Part shown: positions 34,304 through 42,816 of the stretch, in pieces | How the letters are laid out: every line of letters starts with the position of its first letter | Numbering within the stretch: the first letter of the stretch is position 1 | DNA from: Serinibacter salmoneus | GTDB taxonomy: Bacteria > Actinomycetota > Actinomycetes > Actinomycetales > Beutenbergiaceae | DNA length: 64,000 nucleotides | Reading direction: 5' to 3' | Assembly: GCF_002563925.1 (NCBI RefSeq) | Contig: NZ_PDJD01000001.1 | Coordinates: 1,680,973 to 1,744,972 of the forward strand | The notes under the pieces: model-generated | The model's input: the letters and a program-made list of their open reading frames with translations, nothing else | What the model was told of the DNA's origin: nothing | The model's database searches: none | Translations under genes and position numbers: made by a program

Positions 34304-34777
34304 TCACCGGGCTCGCGAGTGCTGCTCCACCTGCGCCTTCGCCCGGGCGAGCAGCGCACTCATCCCCCGCAACCGCAGCGCGGAGACCGCCTCCGCCAGA
34401 CCCAGGGTCATCGGGTAGTCGCCCGGAACGGCGGCCACCTGCTCGGGGGTCAGGTTCGCCAGTCCCTCGGCGAGGATCCCCGCGAAGCCGCGCGAGGTCG
34501 GGGCGCTGGGCGGCGCCGAGGCGAAGAACTGCACCCGGGGCGTGCCCTCGTCGTCGGGCGTCACCTCGGTGAAGAACGCGATCGGCGCCTGACACTCCGG
34601 AACCGGCTCGAGGAGCTCGGGGTGGTCGGCGTACCGCGCCGGCAGATCGGGCAGGTCGTTGGCGAACTCCAGCAGCAGCTGCAGCCGGTCCGCCACGCTC
34701 AGGGCCACGAAGTCCTCCCGGATCCCGGCGAGGGTCTCGGGCAGGTCGGCGGGGGTGGCATCGCTCATGCCCTCCAT
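34304..34777 (-). CDS. SufE-like cysteine desulfuration protein
   Basis: A 157-residue SufE-family protein. SufE takes persulfide sulfur from a cysteine desulfurase on one Cys; the single candidate here is in EPVPECQAPIAFFTEV (near residue 62), matching the family's active loop. The fold continues with SRGFAGILAEGLANLTPEQV and MTLGLAEAVSALRLRGM. It lies 40 bases after the rhodanese gene on the same strand; the sseA-sufE pairing is common in Actinobacteria and implies a shared role in sulfur transfer. Either ATG 34777 or ATG 34768 could be used. Confidence 0.9.
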   Translation of the reverse strand: MEGMSDATPADLPETLAGIREDFVALSVADRLQLLLEFANDLPDLPARYADHPELLEPVPECQAPIAFFTEVTPDDEGTPRVQFFASAPPSAPTSRGFAGILAEGLANLTPEQVAAVPGDYPMTLGLAEAVSALRLRGMSALLARAKAQVEQHSRAR

Positions 34778-34817
34778 CCTGCCAGCCTGAACCCACGACC
34801 CGGCGAGCAGGGGGGGC

Positions 34818-35726
34818 TCAGGCGGGAACGGCGGCCATCCCCGGCTCCGGCCCCGCCACGATCGGCACCCGCACCGCGTTGCCCCACTCGGTCCAGGAAC
34901 CGTCGTAGTTGCGCACCGCGTCGTAGCCGAGCAGGTAGGTCAGCACGAACCAGGTGTGGCTGCTGCGCTCCCCGATGCGGCAGTAGGTGACGACCTCGTC
35001 CTCGGGGCGCAGCCCCACGCCGTCGGACCCGTAGATCGCCTCGAGCTCCGCACGCGGGCGGAAGGAGCCGTCCTCGCAGACCGAGCGCGCCCACGGCACG
35101 TTCCGGGCGGTGGGGATGTGCCCGCCTCGCAGCGCCCCCTCCTCGGGGTAGTCCGGCATGTGCAGGCGCTCGCCCGTGTACTCCTGCGGGGAGCGGATGT
35201 CGATCAGGGGCTTGCCGATGTGGGCGAGCACGTCCTCCTTGAAGGCCCGGATGCCGGAGTCGTCCCGCTCCACCACGGGGTAGTCCACCGGGGTGGGGGT
35301 CGGATGATCGGTCGTGAGCGGCCGGTCCTCGGCGATCCACTTGTCCCGGCCGCCGTCCAGCAGGCGCACGTCCTCGTGCCCGAAGAGTCTGAAGACCCAC
35401 AGCGCGTAGGCGGCCCACCAGTTCGACTTGTCGCCGTAGACCACGATCGTGCTGTCCCGGCTGATGCCCTTGGCTCCCATGAGCCGGGCGAACGCGGCGC
35501 CCCCCACGTAGTCGCGCACCACCGGGTCGTTCAGGTCCAGGTGCCAGTCCACTTTCACGGCGCCGGGGATGTGCCCGGTCTCGTACAGCAGCACGTCCTC
35601 ATCCGACTCCACCACCACCAGGCCGGGATCCTCCAGGTGCTCGGCCAGCCACGCGGTGCTGACCAATCGCTCCGGGTGGGCGTACTCGGCGAACTTCGCC
35701 TGGCTGCCATCGACGGCGACGGGCAT
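34818..35726 (-). CDS. sseA: Thiosulfate/3-mercaptopyruvate sulfurtransferase
   Basis: A 302-residue protein with two tandem rhodanese domains (about residues 18-140 and 165-290). The first is non-catalytic; the second has the active-site loop CRIGERSS with Cys near residue 249. [11 protein letters not shown] is typical of thiosulfate sulfurtransferases, which move sulfane sulfur to cyanide or protein acceptors. The interdomain motifs [11 protein letters not shown] and [12 protein letters not shown] (rhodanese signatures) are both present. ATG at 35726 follows AAGGAG by four bases. sufE follows 40 bases downstream, suggesting sulfur hand-over. Confidence 0.94.
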   Translation of the reverse strand: MPVAVDGSQAKFAEYAHPERLVSTAWLAEHLEDPGLVVVESDEDVLLYETGHIPGAVKVDWHLDLNDPVVRDYVGGAAFARLMGAKGISRDSTIVVYGDKSNWWAAYALWVFRLFGHEDVRLLDGGRDKWIAEDRPLTTDHPTPTPVDYPVVERDDSGIRAFKEDVLAHIGKPLIDIRSPQEYTGERLHMPDYPEEGALRGGHIPTARNVPWARSVCEDGSFRPRAELEAIYGSDGVGLRPEDEVVTYCRIGERSSHTWFVLTYLLGYDAVRNYDGSWTEWGNAVRVPIVAGPEPGMAAVPA

Positions 35727-35880
35727 GATGCTCCTTGCGGGTGGCGGTGCGGGTGGTCGTGCGGGTGGTCGTGCGATCCGCTCCCAGGCTAGGCGACGGC
35801 GCGGGGCAACGCCGAGCGGCGGCGCCCGTCCCGGATGACGGACACCGCCACTGGATCACCGAATGGGCCGCGGCCTCGCC

Positions 35881-36153
35881 TCATGCGTCCTGCGGCAACT
35901 CGACCTCCACCTCCACGTCCTCGTCCTCGACCTGGACGGGCACCTCGACCCGAGAATGCCCGTCGGTCACCAGCACGCGGTAGGAGCCGCGGCCCACGGT
36001 CTCCAACTCGAAGGCGCCCTCCGGGGACGTCATCGCTGCCACATCGGGAGTCGGCGCCGGGGCCTGTGTTACCATCACGCTGGCCTCCGCCGTCGGCCCT
36101 CCGCCCGGGGCATGGACGTGGCCGCGGATCCGTGGTGTTGCGCCGGCACTCAT
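35881..36153 (-). CDS. Small beta-domain protein, CarboxypepD-regulatory-like
   Basis: A 90-residue protein without signal peptide. The pattern PRIRGHVHAPGGGPTAEASV, SPEGAFELETVGRGSYRVLV and a final strand resembles carboxypeptidase regulatory-like or transthyretin-like beta sandwiches, with the G.V....G.P...V and G.F.....G.Y.V hallmarks. The end is very acidic (VEDEDVEVEVELPQ). It starts one base after the stop of the protease gene and must be translated from the same mRNA, so it may bind, inhibit or target the protease. Function unknown. The 154 bases upstream of sseA (35727-35880) hold only short GTGCGGGTGGTC direct repeats (around 35738-35770). Confidence 0.6.
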   Translation of the reverse strand: MSAGATPRIRGHVHAPGGGPTAEASVMVTQAPAPTPDVAAMTSPEGAFELETVGRGSYRVLVTDGHSRVEVPVQVEDEDVEVEVELPQDA

Positions 36154-36154
36154 C

Positions 36155-37168
36155 TCAGACGTTCTTCCAGGACTTCATGATGTCGAAGACACCCTTGGTG
36201 ATCCGTGCGCCACTGTTGCTGCCGGTGCCGCCGTAGGCGTGGATTGCGAACGCGTGTCGTGCCCCGTTGCGCAGGCGGTAGACGGCGGAGCCGCTCTGGC
36301 CACCCATCGTGTCCGTGCGGTAGAACACCCGGAAGGGCGAGACGAACACCACGCTCGAGCCGTGGTACCACTGCGTCCCGGCCGGCTTGTCTCCCGGGTA
36401 CCCGGACAGGTTCGCCGTGCTCGACATGATCGTCGGCAACGAGAAGTTGCCGAATCCGAGCCACCCGGTGGAGTTGCCGAGCTCGGTGGGCAGGATGATT
36501 GCCCCGTAGTCCGAGCGCCGCCGGCCGGAGTTGACCCACCCGGTCACGCTGCGCAGGTTGGAACTGGTCACCGACCCGTAGGGGCGCACGGCACCGTTTT
36601 GGCCGGGGATCACCTCCACCGAGCGCACCCAGCCGTGACGGGCCGGGTTGCTGGAGCGGATGAACACGCAGTGCCCGGCCGTCATCACCGTCTTGGGGCC
36701 GATGAACCACCCGGTCCCGATCCACCTGGACCCGTCGCGGGCGGTGATCAGCAGGCTGCAGTGCACCCGCCACGGGTAGCTGGCGGTGTTCGTGATCTGT
36801 ACCCGGTCATCGGAGCCCTGAATGCTCTCCGCTCCCACCGTGTCGGGCTCGCCGTAGCTGGCCCACGCGATGTCCGGCAGGGTGTCCAGGTCCACCAGGG
36901 TGCTCTCCATCCCCGTGCTGACCTCGGCTCCCACCTCCGTCACGGGAGGGCTGCCGATTTCCACCTGGTCGGCGGCGCCGTCGTCCGGCTCCATCCCGGA
37001 GAAGGACTCCGTCTCGGCGAGCTCGGGGGCCGCCAGCGCGTGGCCCACGTTGCTCAGGGCCTGGTCGTCATCGGGGCCGTCGTCCTCCCCGGACTCGAGT
37101 ATCACGCCATCGGGGACCTGCTGGTCCTCCAGCGGCGTGGTCTCGAGGTCGTCGTGCGTCGTTGCCAT
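36155..37168 (-). CDS. Trypsin-fold serine protease, V8/glutamyl-endopeptidase-like
   Basis: A 337-residue protein. From about residue 130 it is a chymotrypsin-fold peptidase: catalytic His in TAGHC (near 172), Asp in RRSDYGAI (near 225), Ser in GGQSGSAV (near 295), preceded by SGYPGDKP as in V8-type enzymes. Residues 1-125 are acidic and low in hydrophobics, rather like a propeptide, but no signal peptide or Tat motif precedes them. Related secreted glutamyl endopeptidases have signal peptides, so this one is either cytoplasmic, exported by another route, or needs a different start; upstream sequence offers no obvious signal peptide. ATG follows GGGGAGAGG. The small beta-domain gene follows immediately. 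Confidence 0.85.
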   Translation of the reverse strand: MATTHDDLETTPLEDQQVPDGVILESGEDDGPDDDQALSNVGHALAAPELAETESFSGMEPDDGAADQVEIGSPPVTEVGAEVSTGMESTLVDLDTLPDIAWASYGEPDTVGAESIQGSDDRVQITNTASYPWRVHCSLLITARDGSRWIGTGWFIGPKTVMTAGHCVFIRSSNPARHGWVRSVEVIPGQNGAVRPYGSVTSSNLRSVTGWVNSGRRRSDYGAIILPTELGNSTGWLGFGNFSLPTIMSSTANLSGYPGDKPAGTQWYHGSSVVFVSPFRVFYRTDTMGGQSGSAVYRLRNGARHAFAIHAYGGTGSNSGARITKGVFDIMKSWKNV

Positions 37169-37323
37169 GATCCTCTCCCCGCGGGGACCGGAGCGCCGTC
37201 ACGACGCCAGGGGCCGATCCCCATCACCCGCACAGGAGGGGCGAGGCGCGCCCGTGATACACGCCGCGCTCCGACGCGCCGACAGCGACCGTGGCGTCGC
37301 TCACCGCATGCGGCACCACGGGC

Positions 37324-38055
37324 TCATCGCACGGTGAACTTCTCGAAGCCCAGCGCCCCGACCTGCTCCGCGAGCGCCGCGAACTCCTCGTCCCACCCCG
37401 GCGGGTGGGCCTCGCGCAGGTGCAGGGTGCCCTCGGCGCGAGCCTGCTGCAGCGCGTAGTGGCGCACCCCCGCGGCGTGCAGTTCCCGCGCGAGCTCCAA
37501 GGTGTCCTCTGCCATGCCTGGCGCCACGGTGGTGCGCACCTCGTAGTCGAGCCCCGCAGCGGCCGCCTGCAGGACCAGGGTGAGGGACGCCGTCGCCCGC
37601 CGCGCCGCGTTCGCCGCCCCGGCCACCCGGTCGTAGCAGCCGGCCGAGGCCTTCATGTCCAGCCCCACCCAGTCCAGGTGCGGCAGCAGCGCGGCCAGCC
37701 GCGCCGGGTAGGCCCCCGCGGTGTGCAGGCCGACGGCGAACCCCGCCGCGCGGATCCACCGCACCGCCTCGAGCGCGGCGGCCTGACGAGTGGGCTCACC
37801 GCCGGTCAGGACCACGCCGTCGAGCATGCCGGACCGGGAGCGCAGCAGGGCCAGGACCTCCTGCCAGGTGTGCGAACCGGGCGCGCGGGCCTCCTGCAGG
37901 TCGGGGTTGTGGCAGTAGGAGCATCGCCAGGGGCAACCCTGCAGGAACACCGTCGCGACCAGGTGCCCGGGCCAGTCGACCGTGGAGAACGGCACGATGC
38001 CCGCGATCACGAGGCCGGCGGGATCGGCGGGATCGCGCGTGGCAGCGGTAGGCAT
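37324..38055 (-). CDS. nrdG: Anaerobic ribonucleotide reductase activase
   Basis: A 243-residue radical S-adenosylmethionine protein. The cluster motif CPWRCSYCHN (near residue 39) holds the CxxxCxxC cysteines and TGGEPT follows (near residue 77). It installs the glycyl radical on NrdD. The ATG at 38055 shares one base with the nrdD stop (TGATG), so the two are coupled. At 243 residues it is longer than E. coli NrdG (154) and looks like the PflA-sized activases usual in Actinobacteria. The 155 bases downstream of it to 37323 hold no gene. Confidence 0.93.
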   Translation of the reverse strand: MPTAATRDPADPAGLVIAGIVPFSTVDWPGHLVATVFLQGCPWRCSYCHNPDLQEARAPGSHTWQEVLALLRSRSGMLDGVVLTGGEPTRQAAALEAVRWIRAAGFAVGLHTAGAYPARLAALLPHLDWVGLDMKASAGCYDRVAGAANAARRATASLTLVLQAAAAGLDYEVRTTVAPGMAEDTLELARELHAAGVRHYALQQARAEGTLHLREAHPPGWDEEFAALAEQVGALGFEKFTVR

Positions 38056-39866
38056 CACACCGGGGCCGGCGCCACGAAGGGCGTCCGCTGCGCGTACTCG
38101 CCCCGCTTGCCGATGTTGAAGGAGCTGACGGGACGGTGGTAGCCCATCACCCGGGTCCACACCTCGCACTCCTGCTCCCGCCCGGCGCCGGCGCACCGCG
38201 GGCAGGTGACCTGCTCCCCGGCCAGGTAGCCGTGCGTGGGGCAGATGGAGAAAGTCGGGGTGATCGTGAGGTAGGGCAGGGAGAACCGGGTCAGCGAGCG
38301 CCGCACGAGTTCCCGGCAGGCGACGGCGGAGCTCACCTGCTCCCCCAGGTACAGGTGCAGCACGGTGCCGCCGGTGTACTGCCGCTGCATCTCCTCCTGC
38401 GCCTGCAGCGCCTCGAACGGGTCGGCGGTGTGGTCCACGGGCAGCTGGGAGGAGTTGGTGTAGTACGGGTTGGCCTCGGTGCCGGCCTGCAGGATCCCTG
38501 GGTAGCGGCGGCGGTCCTCCTTCGCGAACCGGTAGGTCGCCCCTTCCGCGGGTGTGGCCTCCAGGTTGTACAGGTGCCCGGTGGTCTCCTGGAACTCCAC
38601 GAGACGCTCGCGCACGTGGGTGAGCACCCGCAGCACCAGCGCCCGCCCGGCCGGGGTGGTGATGTCCTCCTCCGACTCCCCCTCTCCGCTGGGGAAGAAG
38701 TTGCGCACCATCTCGTTCATGCCGTTGACGCCGAGCGTGGCGAAGTGGTTGTCCAGCGTGGCGAGGTAGCGGCGGGTCCAGGGGTACAGGCCGGCCTCCA
38801 GCAACTCGGCGACCACGGCGCGCTTGGCCTCCAGCGTGTCCCGTCCGATCTCCAGGAGGGCGTCGAGCTCGGCGATCAGCCCACGCTCGTCCCGGGCGTG
38901 CAGGTAGCCCAGGCGTGCGGTGTTGATCGTGACCACGCCGATGGAACCGGTCTGCTCCGCGGAGCCGAACAGCCCGTTGCCGCGCTTGAGCAGTTCCCGC
39001 AGGTCCAGTTGCAGGCGGCAGCACATGGAGCGGATCATCCCGGGGTCGAGCTCGGAGTTGATGAAGTTCTGGAAGTAGGGCAGTCCGTACTTCGCGGTCA
39101 TCGCGAACAGTCGCTCGGCGTTCTCGCTCTCCCAGGGGAAGTCGGCGGTGATGTTGTAGGTGGGGATGGGGAAGGTGAACACCCGGCCGTCCGCATCGCC
39201 CTGGGTCATCACGTCGATGTAGGCGCGGTTGATGAGGTCCATCTCGGCCTGCAGGTCGCCGTAGGTGAACTCCATGACCTCCCCGGCGATCAGAGGGTGC
39301 TGCTCGGCGAGGTCGGCGGGCACGGTCCAGTCGAAGGTGAGGTTGGTGAACGGGGTCTGGGTGCCCCACCGGGAGGGGACGTTGAGGTTGTGGATCATCT
39401 CCTGCAGCACCTGGTGGACCTGGTCGTAGGTCATCGTGTCCAGGCGCACGAACGGCGCGAGGTAGGTGTCGAAGGAGCTGAAGGCCTGGGCACCGGCCCA
39501 CTCGTTCTGCAGGGTGCCGAGGAAGTTGACGATCTGGCCACAGGCGCTGGACAGGTGGCGCGGGGGTCGGGAGGAGATGGCGCCCGGCACGCCACCGAAA
39601 CCCTCCTCGATCAGGGTGCGCAGGCTCCAGCCGGCGCAGTAGCCGGCGAGCATGTCGAGATCGTGGATGTGCAGGGCGCCGCTGCGGTGCGCCTCGCCCG
39701 CCTCGGGGGCGTACACCTCATCGAGCCAGTAGTTGGCGACCATCTTCCCGGAGGTGTTCAAGATCATGCCGCCGAGCGAGTAGCCCTGGTTCGCGTTCGC
39801 GTTCACCCTCCAGTCGGTGCGCTGGAGGTACTCGCGGATGGTGCTGACGGGGTCGACGTGCGGCAT
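38055..39866 (-). CDS. nrdD: Anaerobic ribonucleoside-triphosphate reductase, no ATP-cone
   Basis: A 603-residue class III reductase, which makes dNTPs under anoxia with a glycyl radical. Catalytic-domain features include ALHIHDLDMLAGYCAGWSL, SSACGQIVNFLGTLQNEWAG and NSSQLPV. The zinc site uses CPTHG and CPRC, and the glycyl radical glycine is expected in RVMGYHRPVSSF near the C-terminus. It starts directly with the catalytic domain (MPHVDPVSTIREYL, then NANANQGYSLGG), lacking the N-terminal ATP-cone found in E. coli NrdD (712 residues), so overall activity control by dATP is probably absent. ATG follows TAGGAG. Two NrdR boxes lie upstream. Confidence 0.94.
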   Translation of the reverse strand: MPHVDPVSTIREYLQRTDWRVNANANQGYSLGGMILNTSGKMVANYWLDEVYAPEAGEAHRSGALHIHDLDMLAGYCAGWSLRTLIEEGFGGVPGAISSRPPRHLSSACGQIVNFLGTLQNEWAGAQAFSSFDTYLAPFVRLDTMTYDQVHQVLQEMIHNLNVPSRWGTQTPFTNLTFDWTVPADLAEQHPLIAGEVMEFTYGDLQAEMDLINRAYIDVMTQGDADGRVFTFPIPTYNITADFPWESENAERLFAMTAKYGLPYFQNFINSELDPGMIRSMCCRLQLDLRELLKRGNGLFGSAEQTGSIGVVTINTARLGYLHARDERGLIAELDALLEIGRDTLEAKRAVVAELLEAGLYPWTRRYLATLDNHFATLGVNGMNEMVRNFFPSGEGESEEDITTPAGRALVLRVLTHVRERLVEFQETTGHLYNLEATPAEGATYRFAKEDRRRYPGILQAGTEANPYYTNSSQLPVDHTADPFEALQAQEEMQRQYTGGTVLHLYLGEQVSSAVACRELVRRSLTRFSLPYLTITPTFSICPTHGYLAGEQVTCPRCAGAGREQECEVWTRVMGYHRPVSSFNIGKRGEYAQRTPFVAPAPV

Positions 39867-39914
39867 GGCTGTCTCCTACGGGCTCGGGCCCGCGTCGGGG
39901 GTACGGAACACCAA

Positions 39915-39930
39915 CCACACTATGTAGGGG
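39915..39930. promoter_or_regulatory. NrdR box, proximal
   Basis: The core CACTATGTAG fits eight of ten positions of the NrdR core CwAtATaTwG. The site lies 48 bases before the nrdD start codon, and its centre is 32 bp from the distal box, the three-turn spacing usual for NrdR pairs. Confidence 0.65.
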
Positions 39931-39946
39931 TTCACTCGCCGTCACG

Positions 39947-39962
39947 GCACTACATCTGGTGT
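39947..39962. promoter_or_regulatory. NrdR box, distal
   Basis: GCACTACATCTGGTGT matches the 16-base NrdR palindrome at 12 positions, including both CxA and the GtGt end. Together with the proximal box it predicts repression of nrdDG by NrdR when dATP is high. nrdR is not in the window. Confidence 0.7.
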
Positions 39963-40062
39963 GTCGTGTGGGCTATCCCACACCGTCGCGGGACCTTCGG
40001 CCCTGGCGTGGGGCCGGCACCCGAGAGTGCGGGGCGCCCCGCTCCCGCGCCGGGTGCGGCAC

Positions 40063-40884
40063 TCACCCGAGCGGGATCCCCCGCTCGCGCCACACGGCCG
40101 CCGCAACCGAGGGCACGTCAGTCACCACGCCGTCGACCCCCATGTCCAGGAGGCGGTGCATCTGCGCCGCCTCGTTCACGGTCCACACATGGACCACGTG
40201 ACCCTCCGCATGCGCGCGGCGCAGGAAGGTGGGGGTCACGATCGGGAGCCCGCGAAAACTCAGCGGGACCTGCACGGCGCGGCCGGGCGGCACCGCCGCA
40301 GGGCGGGCGCGATCGTCCGCGGCGACTCCGGCACGGGCCCCAGCCCCGGCACCGCGCGCCGCCCGGGGCGCGAGGGAACGCACGCGCAGGGCTGCGACGT
40401 CGCGCATACCCATGCCCAGCGCGGTGCGTGCACGAGTCACCCGCGCCATCGTGTCGATCCGCCCGCAGTCGAATGCCGTCAGGCACACCCGATCGGCGGC
40501 ACCCGCGGCCCGCACCGCACGCAGGACCTCCCGCATGATCGAGTCGGTCTTCGCATCGAGATTGAAGGCGACCTGTGGGAACTCCTCCAGGGCGCCGGCA
40601 AGCGTGAGCGCTGCGGCGCCGTCCACATCCCGCATCGTCTCGAGCTCGGCCCAGGTCACCTCCGAGATCGGCCGGGGATCGCCGAAGCGGCGCTGCAGTG
40701 TGGGGTCGTGCGCGAGGACGGCTACGCCGTCGCGCGTGGGGCGGACATCGGTCTCCATCACCCGCACCCCGTGGCCGAGCATGCCCCGGATCGCCTCGCG
40801 GCTGTTCTCCGGGGCCTCATCCCCGCCGCCGCGGTGCGCGAGGATCGCGGGCAGGCCCGAGGTGTACAGCGATGTGGTGCTCAT
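40063..40884 (-). CDS. Glycerophosphodiester phosphodiesterase family protein
   Basis: A 273-residue cytoplasmic GDPD-family TIM barrel. Catalytic segments are present: LAHRGGGDEAPENS (His-Arg, near residue 16), ETDVRPTRDGVAVLAHDPTL (metal ligands Glu-x-Asp and the second His, near 43-63), NLDAKTD and the C-terminal VHVWTVNE. It hydrolyses glycerophosphodiesters from lipid turnover to glycerol-3-phosphate and an alcohol. A central Ala/Arg/Gly-rich insertion (about residues 170-200) is unusual. No signal peptide. ATG at 40884 is preferred to an upstream in-frame start that would run into the tRNA-Lys promoter side. Confidence 0.9.
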   Translation of the reverse strand: MSTTSLYTSGLPAILAHRGGGDEAPENSREAIRGMLGHGVRVMETDVRPTRDGVAVLAHDPTLQRRFGDPRPISEVTWAELETMRDVDGAAALTLAGALEEFPQVAFNLDAKTDSIMREVLRAVRAAGAADRVCLTAFDCGRIDTMARVTRARTALGMGMRDVAALRVRSLAPRAARGAGAGARAGVAADDRARPAAVPPGRAVQVPLSFRGLPIVTPTFLRRAHAEGHVVHVWTVNEAAQMHRLLDMGVDGVVTDVPSVAAAVWRERGIPLG

Positions 40885-40913
40885 CACCCCATGGTGCCCC
40901 CGCCCGCCCGAGT

Positions 40914-40942
40914 TTGGAGTCACCGGCGCAGAGTGCTAGAGT
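40914..40942 (+). promoter_or_regulatory. Promoter of tRNA-Lys
   Basis: TTGGAG (40914-40919) and TAGAGT (40937-40942) are spaced by 17 bases; initiation is expected about 12 bases before the tRNA 5' end at 40962. Confidence 0.7.
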
Positions 40943-40961
40943 CTCTTCTCGCCGCTGGCAT

Positions 40962-41034
<73 letters not shown>

Positions 41035-41041
41035 CAGACAC

Positions 41042-41089
41042 CGAAGGCCCCGACAGGCCCGGAAATTCCCGGGAGCGTCGGGGCCTTCG
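41042..41089 (+). terminator. Hairpin after tRNA-Lys
   Basis: CGAAGGCCCCGAC (41042-41054) pairs perfectly with GTCGGGGCCTTCG (41077-41089); the 22-base loop can form an inner CCCGG stem. No T-run follows. Confidence 0.75.
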
Positions 41090-41140
41090 CACGTGCCGGG
41101 TCCGCACGCGTGATCTTCCGACTGCAACGCGGTGGTGGGC

Positions 41141-41146
41141 TACGGT
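41141..41146 (+). promoter_or_regulatory. -10 hexamer of leaderless ATP-grasp gene promoter
   Basis: TACGGT, then seven bases, then GTG at 41154; no ribosome binding site. Confidence 0.5.
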
Positions 41147-41153
41147 GGTCCCC

Positions 41154-42107
41154 GTGACCAACGCCGGACCTCGCATTGCGCTCGTGACCTCCTCCGAACT
41201 CGCCGGTGGGGAGCCGGACGATCGCGCGCTCGCGGTCGCGCTCGCCGAGCGAGGCGCGCAGGTCGACTTCGCGGTGTGGGACGACCCGAGCGTGGACTGG
41301 CACGCCTACGACCTCGTGATGCTGCGTAGCGTCTGGGACTACAGCACCCGCCGCGAGGAGTTCCTGGCGTGGGCCGCCACGGTCCCCACCCTGCGCAACC
41401 CCGCGAATGTGGTGCGCTGGAACAGCGACAAGCACTACCTCGCCGAGCTCGCCAAGGCCGGTCTGCCCGTGGTCGAGACCCAGTGGCTCGAGCCTGACCG
41501 CACCTACGACAAGCGCGACCTGCACAATCGCTTCCCGGCTCGCGAGGACTTCGTGGTCAAGCCCGCCGTCTCCGCGGGCTCCGCGGACACCGGTCGCTAC
41601 ACCGCCACCGACGCCGACTCCCGCCGCCTGGCCATCAAGCACGCTCACCGGCTGCTGAGCGCGGGCCGTTCGGTGATGGTGCAGCGCTACATGCCGGAGA
41701 TCGACACCTACGGTGAGTCCGGCCTGGTCTTCCTGCACGGGCAGTACTCCCACGCCGTGCACAAGGGCGGGATGCTGGAGAGCGAGGACACCGGCGACGG
41801 CGAGGCCTACGTCAAGGAGGTCATGGAGCCCTGGCAGCCCTCGCAGCTCGAGATCGACACCGCCCAGCGGTTCGTCTCCGAGGTCCGGCGCCTCATCCCC
41901 GGGCGATCGATGGGGTCGCGCCCCCTGCTGTACGTGCGCGTGGACCTGGTGGTCCGCGGCGAGCGCCCGCCGCTGCTGATGGAACTCGAGGCGGTGGAGC
42001 CCGCGCTCTACCCGGCCCTGGCACCCGGCGCCCTGGACCGCCTCGCGAGCGCGGTGCTGCGCGAGGTCGCCTACGGCGCCGACGCGAACAACGACTCCGG
42101 CGCCTGA
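41154..42107 (+). CDS. ATP-grasp domain protein
   Basis: A 317-residue protein of the ATP-grasp superfamily, similar in plan to DcsG-like and RimK-like ligases. The pre-ATP-grasp Rossmann part (PRIALVTSSELAGGEPDDR, VMLRSVWDYS) is followed by WNSDKHYLAELAKAGLPVVE, ATP-binding lysine segments (FVVKPAVSAGSADTGRY) and metal-binding carboxylates in MELEAVEPALY. Such enzymes couple ATP hydrolysis to carboxylate-amine or thiol ligation; the substrates are unknown and no biosynthetic partner genes are nearby. The start is GTG at 41154. It lies between tRNA-Lys and orn and is probably transcribed alone. Confidence 0.85.
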   Translation: MTNAGPRIALVTSSELAGGEPDDRALAVALAERGAQVDFAVWDDPSVDWHAYDLVMLRSVWDYSTRREEFLAWAATVPTLRNPANVVRWNSDKHYLAELAKAGLPVVETQWLEPDRTYDKRDLHNRFPAREDFVVKPAVSAGSADTGRYTATDADSRRLAIKHAHRLLSAGRSVMVQRYMPEIDTYGESGLVFLHGQYSHAVHKGGMLESEDTGDGEAYVKEVMEPWQPSQLEIDTAQRFVSEVRRLIPGRSMGSRPLLYVRVDLVVRGERPPLLMELEAVEPALYPALAPGALDRLASAVLREVAYGADANNDSGA

Positions 42108-42139
42108 TACCCCAGCGAACGCCGACCCGAGAGAGACAC

Positions 42140-42763
42140 GTGGCTGCACGAACATCCGATCCCATCGTGTGGATCGACTGCGAGATGACGGGGCTCGACT
42201 TCGTCAACGACGCGCTCATCGAGGTGGCGGTGATCGTCACCGACTCCGAACTCACGCCAGTGGCACCGGGACTCGATGTGGTGATCGCACCGCCGGAGGG
42301 CGCGGTGGAGCGGATGAACGACGTGGTCCGGGAGATGCACACGCTCTCCGGGCTCCTGGAGGAGCTCCCGGACGGCGTGACGATGGCCGAGGCCGCCGAT
42401 CAGGTGCTGGACTACCTGCGGGAGTTCGTGCCGGAGGCCGGGAAGGCGCCGTTGGCCGGCAACTCCGTCGGCACCGACAAGGTGTTCCTGGACCGGGACA
42501 TGCCCGCCGTGATCGAGCACCTGCACTATCGGATCATCGACGTCTCCTCGATCAAGGAACTCGCCCGGCGCTGGTACCCGCGCGCCTACTACGCCTCGCC
42601 CAAGAAGAACGGCGGACACCGGGCGCTGGCGGACATCGCCGAGAGCATCGATGAGCTGCGCTACTACCGGGCCGCGCTGTTCCCGCACGGCGACGGGCCG
42701 GCCTCGGCGGACCTGCGCAAGCAGGCCCAGATGATCAGCCAGAGCGCCACCCCCGCCTCCTGA
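42140..42763 (+). CDS. orn: Oligoribonuclease
   Basis: A 207-residue DEDDh exonuclease that degrades di- to oligoribonucleotides, including pGpG. The motifs are in place: Exo I WIDCEMTGLD (near residue 12), Exo II NSVGTDKVFLDRDMP (near 109), and Exo III HRALADIAESIDELRYY (near 160-176) with the catalytic His. The C-terminal 20 residues extend slightly beyond the E. coli enzyme (181 residues). GTG at 42140 is the likely start. It faces rsgA tail to tail across a block of 22-bp repeats. Confidence 0.95.
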   Translation: MAARTSDPIVWIDCEMTGLDFVNDALIEVAVIVTDSELTPVAPGLDVVIAPPEGAVERMNDVVREMHTLSGLLEELPDGVTMAEAADQVLDYLREFVPEAGKAPLAGNSVGTDKVFLDRDMPAVIEHLHYRIIDVSSIKELARRWYPRAYYASPKKNGGHRALADIAESIDELRYYRAALFPHGDGPASADLRKQAQMISQSATPAS

Positions 42764-42816
42764 CACCGCGAGGCCGTTGCGCCCGCACCACGAGGACGTT
42801 CCAGGGGGAGCAGCGG

